Of a stretch of DNA of 64,000 nucleotides, positions 20,812 to 29,429 are shown piece after piece (position 1 is the stretch's first letter; each line of letters begins with the position of its first letter). The stretch is from the NCBI RefSeq assembly GCF_003610775.1, contig NZ_RAQO01000002.1:158509-222508 (forward strand). Direction: 5' to 3'. The position numbers and the translations under genes are program-made. Source of the stretch: Alginatibacterium sediminis (lineage in GTDB: Bacteria; Pseudomonadota; Gammaproteobacteria; Enterobacterales; Celerinatantimonadaceae). The notes under the pieces are model-generated. The model made no database searches and had not been told where the DNA came from. It saw nothing but the letters and a program-made list of their open reading frames with translations.

Positions 20812-21300
20812 ATGAGAACTGCAATAGTCACCCGGGAAGGCTTTAACAAGCTTAAACAAGAGCTCGATTTTCTATGGCGAGATGAACGGCCAGCCATTAC
20901 CAAGATTGTCACATGGGCGGCAAGTTTGGGCGATCGCAGCGAGAATGCTGATTATCAATACAACAAGCGTAAATTACGTGAAATTGATCGTCGGGTTCGT
21001 TACCTGCGCAAAACCTTAGAAAACGTCAAAGTTGTCGACTACTCCCCCGTACAAGAGGGTAAAGTTTTTTTCGGTGCATTGGTGGAGGTCGAAAACGAAG
21101 ACGGCGTTAAGCGCGAGTTTCGGGTGGTTGGCTATGATGAAATTTTTGGCCGCAATGATTATATATCTATCGATAGCCCAATGGCGCGCGCGCTACTAAA
21201 CAAAGCCATTGACGACGAAGCTGTAGTTCTCACCCCGCAAGGCGAAACAACTTGGTACATCAATGCTATCAGCTATCCCGCTGCAGATTTAGAACAATAG
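20812..21300 (+). CDS. greB: Transcript cleavage factor GreB
   Basis: A 162-residue factor that binds backtracked RNA polymerase and stimulates RNA cleavage. The N-terminal coiled coil carries the tip acidic segment ENADYQYNKRKLREIDRR, and the C-terminal FKBP-like domain has VGYDEIFGRNDYIS. The many basic residues and WRDERPAITK favour GreB over GreA. It is monocistronic; the MITE lies just upstream and could affect its promoter. Confidence 0.95.
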   Translation: MRTAIVTREGFNKLKQELDFLWRDERPAITKIVTWAASLGDRSENADYQYNKRKLREIDRRVRYLRKTLENVKVVDYSPVQEGKVFFGALVEVENEDGVKREFRVVGYDEIFGRNDYISIDSPMARALLNKAIDDEAVVLTPQGETTWYINAISYPAADLEQ

Positions 21301-21322
21301 CCTATAGCAATGCTGCCTGTGC

Positions 21323-21565
21323 TTATTCGTCGGGCAAGGTGTAGGTTCGTTTTTTCTTCACTTTAATCACCACGTCGCTGCGGTTTTGATTCTCATTTTG
21401 TACCTGATAAGAACGACCATAGCTCGGCAAGGTAATGGGTTTATCGGACACTTCCGGCTTTGTTGGGGGGCGAGATACTACAGCTAACTTGAAGCCGCAA
21501 TCCTGACAAGCCATTAGAGAAGGCTTATGACCACCGCATTGCGGACAAACACTATTTGAACTCAC
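21323..21565 (-). CDS. Small zinc-ribbon protein
   Basis: Hypothetical protein of about 80 residues with two CxxC pairs, CPQC and CQDC, spaced nine residues apart, a typical zinc ribbon. The tail is rich in lysine and arginine (KVKKKRTY). I prefer the GTG at 21565 because AAGGA lies 7 bases upstream; a TTG 29 codons earlier is possible but unsupported. It follows the NtrC-type regulator gene by about 140 bases on the same strand. No function is assigned. Confidence 0.65.
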   Translation of the reverse strand: MSSNSVCPQCGGHKPSLMACQDCGFKLAVVSRPPTKPEVSDKPITLPSYGRSYQVQNENQNRSDVVIKVKKKRTYTLPDE

Positions 21566-21704
21566 AACTAAATCCTTGGATATTTCTTCGGTAAATTTTT
21601 TAGAGTGCTCAAAATAACACCCTGTGTTGATTTTTACATCGAATCTTGACAATTTTTTAAGATCATTTTAACGATTAGGCTATTTTCGATAGGTTTTTGA
21701 CTAT

Positions 21705-23039
21705 TTACTCGCGCTCAAGTAGACGTTGTAGCCGTGGTCTAGATATTTTAAGAATGTCGCAGGCTTTGCCTTTGTGTCCTTCTACGCTAGCCAACACACG
21801 CATTGCATACTGATATGCAATTTCTTGTAGGCTTTGGTCAGTTGATAAATCAGCAAGATCCAATGCCGATAAAGATACTGCTTCAGGCATTTGTATATCT
21901 TCTAATAAGTCCAAACTCAAAATATCCCCGCGGCAAATGGCCACAGCTTTGGTTAAGGTGTTTTGTAATTCTCGAACATTACCTGGCCATGAGTGGTGTC
22001 GCAATGCCTCCATCGCGTCAACAGCAACCTTGGTGATCTTAGAACCTAACTCTTTGTTCGCTCTGGCTAACAACTCTGGGATTAAGGCATCAATATCTTC
22101 CCGGCGTTCGCGCAAGGGGGGTAAATGAATGGGTACAATCTGCAAACGATAATAAAGATCTTCGCGAAAGGTTTTGGCTTTTAAGGCTTCGCTAAAGTCA
22201 ATGTTCGACGCGCAGATAATGCGCGCATTGGTCTTTTTACTGTGCTTTGCCCCAATTGGTGTGAATTCTTTTTCCTGAAGTACCCGTAGTAACTTTGCTT
22301 GAATCACTAAAGAAAGCTCACCTATTTCATCTAAAAACAAAGTGCCCTCATTGGCCAATTCAAACTTACCTATTTGATCTTGAACAGCGCCTGTAAAAGC
22401 ACCTTTTTTATGACCAAACATTTCGGACTCAAGCAGTGTTTCCACCAGCGCGGCACAGTTAATCGCAACAAATGGCGCATCTTTACCCTTGCCTGAATTA
22501 TGGATGGCTCTCGCGACCATCTCTTTGCCAGTGCCAGATTCGCCGGTAATCATCACCGACGCATTAGTTGCGGCAATTCGCCCTATGGTTTTGTAGATTT
22601 CCTTCATTGCGTGGGAGCTACCCACCATCGACTGACCAAAGCTACTTGGAATTAGAAATGCTTCTTCTTGCGTTGATGCACTATATTCGACCGCGGATTC
22701 AACCGCACTGTCTAGTTCATCGATATCGATGGGTTTATGTATGTATTCATCAGCCCCTTGCTGCATCGCCGTGATCGTGCTGTCCATATCATGAAATGCA
22801 GTAATCATAATGATACGAGCTTGCGGTAAGAGCTGCTTAAACAGTGGGATGCCATCTAAACCCGACGTGCCTTCCATTCGAATATCCAAGATAATCACAT
22901 TGGCACTAAATTCTGAGCACAAGGCTAAGCCGTCTTCAACACAATGTGCGACTTGCACCTCATAGGACAAAGATTCGAAATGCAGCTGCAGTGTGCGGCA
23001 AATTCCGAGATCGTCATCAATGATTAATAACTTGGTCAT
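21705..23039 (-). CDS. NtrC-family sigma-54-dependent response regulator
   Basis: A 444-residue regulator. The receiver domain has acidic pocket D8-D10 and phospho-acceptor D52 (LDIRM). The AAA+ domain has Walker A GESGTGKE and the sigma-54 contact loop GAFTGA, and a Fis-type helix-turn-helix closes the C-terminus (HKGKACDILKISRPRLQR). The ATG overlaps the kinase stop as ATGA, so the pair is co-translated. It should activate sigma-54 promoters. A candidate target is the idr cluster about 5 kb away (inference). The exact regulon is unknown. Confidence 0.94.
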   Translation of the reverse strand: MTKLLIIDDDLGICRTLQLHFESLSYEVQVAHCVEDGLALCSEFSANVIILDIRMEGTSGLDGIPLFKQLLPQARIIMITAFHDMDSTITAMQQGADEYIHKPIDIDELDSAVESAVEYSASTQEEAFLIPSSFGQSMVGSSHAMKEIYKTIGRIAATNASVMITGESGTGKEMVARAIHNSGKGKDAPFVAINCAALVETLLESEMFGHKKGAFTGAVQDQIGKFELANEGTLFLDEIGELSLVIQAKLLRVLQEKEFTPIGAKHSKKTNARIICASNIDFSEALKAKTFREDLYYRLQIVPIHLPPLRERREDIDALIPELLARANKELGSKITKVAVDAMEALRHHSWPGNVRELQNTLTKAVAICRGDILSLDLLEDIQMPEAVSLSALDLADLSTDQSLQEIAYQYAMRVLASVEGHKGKACDILKISRPRLQRLLERE

Positions 23040-25555
23040 ACTACCGCCAATCCTTGCTTTTCTTGCTCCCAAAGCTCTGTTTGGGTAGTAGGGATACGAA
23101 TTCGCACCCGAGTACCTGAAGACTCCATCGCCTGCAGAGAAATATTTCCAGAATGAGTATCTATTATACGTTTAACAATCGCTAAGCCCAAACCGGTGCC
23201 TTGAGCTTTGGTCGTAAAGAATGGTTCGAAAACTTTATCGGCCAAACATGGGTCGATACTCTGACCATTATTTTCGATATCGATTAATAGTTGGGTATTA
23301 GAATCGGTAATCATGATATTGGTACTGACCATGACCTTTGCTGTTGCTATCTTACTTAACTTGGCAGCCTGAAGCGCATTGAGCAATACATTTTGCAAAG
23401 CCTGTCTAATCTTAATCGGATCGGCGTATAAAGTCGGCAAGTTAGGTTGTAACTGCACATCTAAAGCTATTCCCCATTCGCGGCTCAGTTTTTGTTGGCC
23501 GGCGATGATGGTTTGTATCAGTTTATTAATGTCGATCCATTCTGGCTTAAACTCATCAGGCTTGGAGTAGGCAAGCAACTCCTCAAGAATAGCCTCCATA
23601 TACCGAACTTGATCTAAAGAGATGGTGAACATTTCGTCTTCAGATTTACGAGCGTTGATTTGAAGAACCATTTTAATTGAGCTCAGCGGGTTACGCAGGT
23701 CATGGGCTATCATATTGACAACTTTACCGACTTCTGCGAGCTTCTCATGTTGAATGCGATCGCGTTGCTGGCGTTCTACCTGCGCAAGCAAGCGCTTCTC
23801 TTCGGTAATATCTTGCTTAACAGCAACATAGTAAAGCGCTCGGCCCTCGACATCATTGACCGCTGATATACGAACTCGCTCCCAATAAAGCACCCCATTC
23901 TTTTTACGATTATGAAACTCACCTCGCCATTCCATGCCTTGGGTTAAGGTTGCCCATAAATTAGTATAATCGTTTACATCCATATCGCCTGACTGGAGAA
24001 ACTTTGGTGAGCGCCCTAATACTTCATCGCGGGAGTAGCCGGTTAATTCACAAAAGAATGGATTCACATAAACAATCAGACCTTTTAGGTTGGTAATCAT
24101 AACTGAGTTCTGACTGCTTTCGACCGCATGACTCAACTGCTGTAGCTGGTCTTGTGCTAACTTTTGTTCGGTTCTATCTTCACCGAGTAAGGTTAGGCTT
24201 AACTGCTGATGGAAACTTTCACTAAATGTGGATGTCCACGCGACAAGGTGTATTTCTCCCGACTTACTCATCACCACGCTTTCACTTTGGGCTTGATGAG
24301 TTTGCAGGCGTATCGCTTCATGTAATGCTTCGCTCGCTTGTGGATGAAGTTCTTGGGGAATAAAACGTTGTATCCAGTTAGAGCCCTCGACTTCATCACG
24401 TCGATAGCCCACCATATTTAAAAAGTAATCGTTACAAAAGGTAATGATTCCTCGGCGGTCCATGGTCACAGCCGCAAGTTGAATATTTTCCATGGTTTGC
24501 CGAAACTGCAACTCGTTGTGTCTTTGCTGACTTAAGAATCGGGTTTGCACCCGATAGCGACTAAAGACCGTGGCGCAAAATATTAGGCCAACCAACAGCA
24601 GTCCATAAACCCAAGCATAGCGTTCAAAAAAGGCCACGTGAGCCAGATCGAAGCGCTGCTGTGGGAAATCAGAAACAACGGTCCAAACCCCATTATTAGG
24701 CGCATCAACCGATGCAAAACTATAGTAATGCCCATCATCAGAAAACTGCCCTTGTTCAAGGCTTCTTATTTTGTCTAGGACACTAGCATCCAAAGAGCTT
24801 TTAGTATCAAAATTGAAGCGAGTTCGGGGATCGTCTGACGGATGGATCACCGCAAAACCTTGCGGATTGAGAAGATAAAGGTGGTTGATAAAATTAGGGG
24901 CAATATTAAATAGTTTGTGAATTAACTGGTCACCTTTGTAGTTCAGAACAATTACACCTAAGAGCCTATTTTTGTCGTCGTAGACTGGTGTACCAACCCG
25001 TATAGTCGGATTTAAGGGGTACTGAACTTTACCGTCCTCAACATTGAGATCCATTGGGGATATGTACACTTTACCGGCCTCAAGACCGATAGTTTGTTGC
25101 CAATAATAGCGCTGTGACTTGTCTTGAAGCTTATTTAAGGGAACTACCGCGACTTCACCATGAAAATTATTAACCCTAAGCTTTTCCATCCCATTAGGGT
25201 TAATAAAACGAATTTGGTCGTAATTAAGATTATTACTACTAAGTTGTTCAAAATAAGCCGTGAGCTCAACTACTGACTGAGAATTTTGACTCACAATTTT
25301 TTGTGATACATAGGCCAGGTTTTTAGCATCTGCTGACATTGTGGCTAAAGTTTCACCTAGTACCTCGTCAACTAACCCAACTATCACCAACTCGTTATTA
25401 AGTGCATATTGCTTATCTTTCTCAATACTCAGTTGATAATGGGCCAACATGAGTAAACTCAAGGCCAGCACACCAGGAACCAGCCAAAGCAGCAGTTCTG
25501 AGATTTGTATTTTTAAGCTTGGTTTAGTCGCAGTTGAATGCATTGCTTGACTCAT
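23036..25555 (-). CDS. Membrane sensor histidine kinase with Cache and two PAS domains
   Basis: An 839-residue kinase. The first transmembrane helix is near residues 18-40, then a periplasmic dCache-like domain of about 250 residues, and a second helix near 315. Two PAS domains follow (GIITFCNDYFLNMVGY; LIVYVNPFFCELTGYSRDEV). The HisKA phospho-site is in IAHDLRNPLSS, and the ATPase has N-box LLNALQAA and G2 GTGLGLAIV. The Cache domain senses a small periplasmic ligand that I cannot name. Partner of the NtrC-type regulator; 36 bases downstream of the HEAT gene. Confidence 0.94.
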   Translation of the reverse strand: MSQAMHSTATKPSLKIQISELLLWLVPGVLALSLLMLAHYQLSIEKDKQYALNNELVIVGLVDEVLGETLATMSADAKNLAYVSQKIVSQNSQSVVELTAYFEQLSSNNLNYDQIRFINPNGMEKLRVNNFHGEVAVVPLNKLQDKSQRYYWQQTIGLEAGKVYISPMDLNVEDGKVQYPLNPTIRVGTPVYDDKNRLLGVIVLNYKGDQLIHKLFNIAPNFINHLYLLNPQGFAVIHPSDDPRTRFNFDTKSSLDASVLDKIRSLEQGQFSDDGHYYSFASVDAPNNGVWTVVSDFPQQRFDLAHVAFFERYAWVYGLLLVGLIFCATVFSRYRVQTRFLSQQRHNELQFRQTMENIQLAAVTMDRRGIITFCNDYFLNMVGYRRDEVEGSNWIQRFIPQELHPQASEALHEAIRLQTHQAQSESVVMSKSGEIHLVAWTSTFSESFHQQLSLTLLGEDRTEQKLAQDQLQQLSHAVESSQNSVMITNLKGLIVYVNPFFCELTGYSRDEVLGRSPKFLQSGDMDVNDYTNLWATLTQGMEWRGEFHNRKKNGVLYWERVRISAVNDVEGRALYYVAVKQDITEEKRLLAQVERQQRDRIQHEKLAEVGKVVNMIAHDLRNPLSSIKMVLQINARKSEDEMFTISLDQVRYMEAILEELLAYSKPDEFKPEWIDINKLIQTIIAGQQKLSREWGIALDVQLQPNLPTLYADPIKIRQALQNVLLNALQAAKLSKIATAKVMVSTNIMITDSNTQLLIDIENNGQSIDPCLADKVFEPFFTTKAQGTGLGLAIVKRIIDTHSGNISLQAMESSGTRVRIRIPTTQTELWEQEKQGLAVV

Positions 25556-25591
25556 ATCCTTTATAGGAGCCCAGTGTAGACCATTGTTGGT

Positions 25592-27946
25592 CTAACTATA
25601 TTTCAACAGGCTGCCAATGAGAGCAATCGCACGTTTTTCCGACTCAGCCTCTAATTCAGGTAGGCTTTGGGTTAAATTCATTAAAGCCCAAAGCGCGATG
25701 GGTTCAAAAGCACTAGTTGCTAACACATAGCATTCATCATTTTCTATCGCAGCCTTCAGCATCTGTTCTTGTATCTCGACACTTAGGCTATCGATACCTA
25801 ACTTAGCAAACAAAGAAAATGCAGCCTTTCGAACACCAGTTTCGCTATCAACAAGTCGGCGCTGCAATATGCTGCTTAAACCTTCCACGTAGCTTTGCAT
25901 ACCCGATTTTCCGATATGGCTTTGCAAGGCAACTAAACAAGCCAAGCGTACGTGCGCATTGCTATCGTTTACCGCAAATAGTAGCAATGGTATAGCTTTG
26001 GAACGCGGCATATAACTCAATAGCTGAGCAGCGGCTTGTTTGCTTAATACGTCGCCATGATGCATCGCGTTACCAGCGCTTCCAATAGCATTGCTAGCCA
26101 CTTTACGGCCTTGTTTGGTTGAACAAAGCTGAGTCAAACTGGTGAGTATCTCGCGATGTAATACCGGGCTTGCACCTAGCAATGCCTCAATCAGTAGCAG
26201 TTGATTCGCCTCATTGTTACCACTGGCCAAAGCTCGCACCGCTAGAATTTGATTATCAAATTCGGGTAAACGAGCTTTCTTTTTGCGATTTAGATCAAGA
26301 TTATCTGCACTATCAAAATTTCCTTGCACAATATCGACGTAATCTTGCAATGAGTCATCTAACTGATTCGCCAATCCCATAATGTGGTCTTGGCTAGAAA
26401 CTTGCGGTTGTTGCTCAATTTTTAAGTTTTGTTCAACACTGATTTGCTCAATAGCAGCCAAGGTTGAAAGTGGAACTGTAGTTAGTGCTTGGTACTCACC
26501 AGTGCTTTGAGTTCGTGCCTCCAACTGGGATTCCAATGTTGTATCTGGGCTATCAGTTTGCTCATCAACACTAGGTTCAATTACTGTGACAGCGATAGCT
26601 TCGTCATTAGCCAGCTCGCCAAGCACCAGCTTTTTTAGATGACGGCTGCCATCGATATCCACCAGCGCCTCAATTGCAGCTAAGCGTACGCTACTCTCAA
26701 ACAATGGACCTTCGCGATCATTGCTTCGTTCTTCAATAATATGCTTAAGCGATGGCAAGCTGTGCTCTTCATGTGCAGGGAAACGTCGAACTTGACGTAA
26801 TATCTGACTCATTATCTCTGAGGATAAATCTGGTTTGAGTTGTTCTAGTAAACCCAAAAGCAAGCTCTCTCTATGAATCGACTCTAAGAGCTCAACATCT
26901 AGTAATTCAACTAAGCTTAGTAGGGACTGAGTCTCAAGGTTTTCACCTAGTAAGGCCAATTCAGCTTGTTGCTGCGTATTAATTGGGGTTCCGATTTGCG
27001 CAAACAATCGCAAATAAAACGTCGTTGTAAGGTCATCACTGCCGTTAATTAAAGCAAGAAGTAACTCAAAACTAAATTGATACTGGCTGCGTAGCATGGC
27101 AGTGAAAGCCGCAGCCCTAACTTCCGCTGATGGATCGCAAGCACGCATAAGAATTTCATGGCTGATGTTGTTATCCATAAAATTGGAAAGTGACTCAATC
27201 GATAGCGCGCGTACGATGACATCATTACTTAGTAACTGCTGCAATAAGAACTCACACACCAAGGGCGCAGATTGCGACGGAGCCAGAGCTAAAGCCTTGA
27301 CTATTTGCCGGCGTATATTGCTTGGCTTGTCTGCATATAGGCTAATAAGTTGCTCTGGTGCTAATTTCGCCATGCCCTGACAAAGTAGTTTTAGTAATTC
27401 AGGTTCGGGATCATCTGCCAAAAGGTCTGAAAACAATTGAAGGTCATCTGTTTGTATATCCTGTAGTAGACACGTGACCGCGTACAATTGTAAATCCCAC
27501 CAGTCATCCCAATCACCGCTCAACTCAAAGCTTTCATCACTAGGACGCCCTAACGCAAATTCTGAAAATAGGTAGCGTATTTTTCGGTAACTGTCGTTCT
27601 TGTTTTGTTGCTCCGATAAGTTTTGCGCACAGAACCATAAGGCTTTTAACGCACTTAAACGGGCATCTCCTTCGGGATGAAAGCGAGCGACTTCTTCGAG
27701 CTCTCGAGCACCTGCCCCAGGTAGTTTTTCTAAAGCATTAGCGCAATCAATAACTACGTCGGGATCTTCGTGATATAGCCCTTGCGTTAAGGCTGGCACT
27801 GCACTTAGCATTTTTGCCTGTGCAACAGCAGATGCGCTAAAGCAGCGTTGAGCTTCATTACCTTGCTCAAGATAATTCGAAAGTAGATCCTGTGCGTTGG
27901 CTTTAATCTGGGTGCTGTTAACGACGATGCGATTATTGTCTGGCAT
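25592..27946 (-). CDS. HEAT-repeat protein
   Basis: A 784-residue cytoplasmic protein built of helical HEAT repeats, for example ALTQGLYHEDPDVVIDCANA and repeats at the C-terminus such as DSNAHVRLACLVAL and DSETGVRKAAFSLF. An acidic, low-complexity spacer lies near residues 455-550. No signal peptide or enzyme motif is seen. The ATG at 27946 has AGGAAG 6 bases upstream. It heads a probable operon with the histidine kinase and regulator and is divergent from the idr cluster. HEAT proteins usually act as scaffolds; the partner here is unknown. Confidence 0.85.
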   Translation of the reverse strand: MPDNNRIVVNSTQIKANAQDLLSNYLEQGNEAQRCFSASAVAQAKMLSAVPALTQGLYHEDPDVVIDCANALEKLPGAGARELEEVARFHPEGDARLSALKALWFCAQNLSEQQNKNDSYRKIRYLFSEFALGRPSDESFELSGDWDDWWDLQLYAVTCLLQDIQTDDLQLFSDLLADDPEPELLKLLCQGMAKLAPEQLISLYADKPSNIRRQIVKALALAPSQSAPLVCEFLLQQLLSNDVIVRALSIESLSNFMDNNISHEILMRACDPSAEVRAAAFTAMLRSQYQFSFELLLALINGSDDLTTTFYLRLFAQIGTPINTQQQAELALLGENLETQSLLSLVELLDVELLESIHRESLLLGLLEQLKPDLSSEIMSQILRQVRRFPAHEEHSLPSLKHIIEERSNDREGPLFESSVRLAAIEALVDIDGSRHLKKLVLGELANDEAIAVTVIEPSVDEQTDSPDTTLESQLEARTQSTGEYQALTTVPLSTLAAIEQISVEQNLKIEQQPQVSSQDHIMGLANQLDDSLQDYVDIVQGNFDSADNLDLNRKKKARLPEFDNQILAVRALASGNNEANQLLLIEALLGASPVLHREILTSLTQLCSTKQGRKVASNAIGSAGNAMHHGDVLSKQAAAQLLSYMPRSKAIPLLLFAVNDSNAHVRLACLVALQSHIGKSGMQSYVEGLSSILQRRLVDSETGVRKAAFSLFAKLGIDSLSVEIQEQMLKAAIENDECYVLATSAFEPIALWALMNLTQSLPELEAESEKRAIALIGSLLKYS

Positions 27947-28233
27947 GTTCACTTCCTGTAATAGCCTAGAGAAATCCAACCCACATGAAGAGAACGTTGG
28001 TTAGTAGCTTGTTTAAGCACGAACTATGCCGAAGCCTCAGATAATAAATATTACTGAGAAACCAGATAATTAGCGCCCACATCTTTGAGGGACTTATGAC
28101 CCTTATTCGACTATTTAATGTTTTGTTCAAACTCAAAATAATGGTTTTAACGAAACGTTCAATTTGTAGCGTATTAGTTCTATATATTTGAGACAAAACC
28201 CTATAACAGCAAGGGTTTAAAGAAAGTTACAAC

Positions 28234-28250
28234 TTGGCTTAATAAATGCT
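28234..28250 (+). promoter_or_regulatory. Candidate sigma-54 promoter of the idr cluster
   Basis: The sequence TTGGCTTAATAAATGCT has GG and GC separated by exactly 10 bases, the invariant spacing of -24/-12 promoters. It matches the TTGGC and TGC(T) cores; the A-C-G after TTGGC and the first T of TTGC differ. The start of transcription would fall near 28261, 65 bases before the first idr gene. An NtrC-type regulator is encoded nearby. Confidence 0.45.
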
Positions 28251-28251
28251 C

Positions 28252-28272
28252 AATAGTTCACGAGGAACTATT
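28252..28272. promoter_or_regulatory. Perfect inverted repeat near the predicted idr transcription start
   Basis: AATAGTTC and GAACTATT are perfect complements around a 5-base spacer, ACGAG. The repeat lies just downstream of the sigma-54-like element and 55 bases before the first gene. It may be a protein operator or an RNA hairpin at the 5' end of the message. Confidence 0.45.
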
Positions 28273-28327
28273 ATTTGCAGCGTTTGAGTTTACAACGCCG
28301 CTCTAGCTGGAAGCTAAGGGGCAACCT

Positions 28328-29419
28328 ATGAAAAAAATGCTTATCCTTGCTGCTACAGCTGTATTTTCACTCACAGCTCATGGGCAAGACACCGATATGA
28401 AAATATCCGCTTTACCCGAGCTCAAAGTCGATACAGCCAAAGCAGAATTAGGAAAACGACTCTTCTTCGACAAGCGATTGTCTGGGAACACAGTTTTATC
28501 TTGCGCATCTTGTCACGAGGCCAAATTTGGCTTCGCCAACTCAAGTCAAATGGGTCCTGCCTATACGGGGAGCGAAGGATTCCGCAACGTACCATCTTTA
28601 ATGAACACCGCTTACAAAAAGTCGTGGTTTCACGATGGACGACTCGGCACAAATCTCAATGATGTTACCCGCGAAAACTTAACCGAAGATTGGTTAATGA
28701 ATATGGACATGCGCTTAATGCAAGAACGCCTTAAGCAAGATCCAATTTATGTCGCGATGTTTAAAGAAGCTGGTATGGGTGAGCCCTCAAACGGTGGCGT
28801 GCGTAACGCAATTCCTGAGTACCTGAAAACACTACTCTCTGAACCAACAGCATTTGACCGCGGTGATCTGGGAAAAAATGAACAAGCCGGATTAGCCTTA
28901 TTTACCGGCAAAGCGGGTTGCGTAGCTTGTCACAGCGGTCCATTACTCAGTGATGGAAAAGCCCACAACACAGGTGTTCCAGAAAACCTAGAGATATTCC
29001 GAGACCCAATGCGTCATCAAACCTTTATTGCGTTCAATATGTTTATGGGTGTTGAAAACTACATGAACCTAAAACGCGATGTCGGTGCACACGTTCAAAA
29101 GCACAAAGCTGATGGTAGTGACATGGGAAAATTCATGACACCTAGCTTGCGTGAACTGGTTCATACCGCCCCCTACATGCATAACGGTATGCTCGCGAGC
29201 CTTGAGGATGTTGTTGCGTTTTACAACGTTGGTGGCGGCGAAGATAGCCACAAGGACCCAGCAATTAAGCCACTAGATTTAAGCGACCAAGAACAAAAAG
29301 ATTTAGTGTCTTTCTTACGTTCATTATCTGGTGAACTTCTCGATACTGATAAGCACGTGTGGTCAAAGAATGACTATAAGTACGAAGTCATTACCGACTG
29401 GAAGAACGTTAAAAACTAA
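28328..29419 (+). CDS. idrP1: Di-heme cytochrome c peroxidase of the iodate reductase cluster
   Basis: A 363-residue periplasmic protein of the bacterial cytochrome c peroxidase/MauG family. The signal peptide ends near AHGQD. Heme sites are C59-x-x-C62-H63 (CASCH) and C198-x-x-C201-H202 (CVACH). Family motifs are ELGKRLFFDKRLSGN, FHDGR and TAPYMHNGMLASLEDVV. The start has an AAGGGG ribosome site. In known idr clusters two such peroxidases accompany IdrAB and are proposed to remove hydrogen peroxide formed during iodate reduction. Which paralogue corresponds to P1 or P2 elsewhere is not determined; the symbol follows gene order here. Confidence 0.85.
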   Translation: MKKMLILAATAVFSLTAHGQDTDMKISALPELKVDTAKAELGKRLFFDKRLSGNTVLSCASCHEAKFGFANSSQMGPAYTGSEGFRNVPSLMNTAYKKSWFHDGRLGTNLNDVTRENLTEDWLMNMDMRLMQERLKQDPIYVAMFKEAGMGEPSNGGVRNAIPEYLKTLLSEPTAFDRGDLGKNEQAGLALFTGKAGCVACHSGPLLSDGKAHNTGVPENLEIFRDPMRHQTFIAFNMFMGVENYMNLKRDVGAHVQKHKADGSDMGKFMTPSLRELVHTAPYMHNGMLASLEDVVAFYNVGGGEDSHKDPAIKPLDLSDQEQKDLVSFLRSLSGELLDTDKHVWSKNDYKYEVITDWKNVKN

Positions 29420-29429
29420 GGAGCTCGAG

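Larger units (their letters stand above)
27947..28327. other. Divergent region between the HEAT gene and the idr cluster
   Basis: A 381-base non-coding stretch, AT-rich. It holds a sigma-54-like promoter and a perfect inverted repeat, listed separately, near the idr side. The motif GTTCAA occurs twice about 30 bases apart (near 28124 and 28157), possibly a regulator site, though this is weak. No open frame here looks like a gene. Confidence 0.55.
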
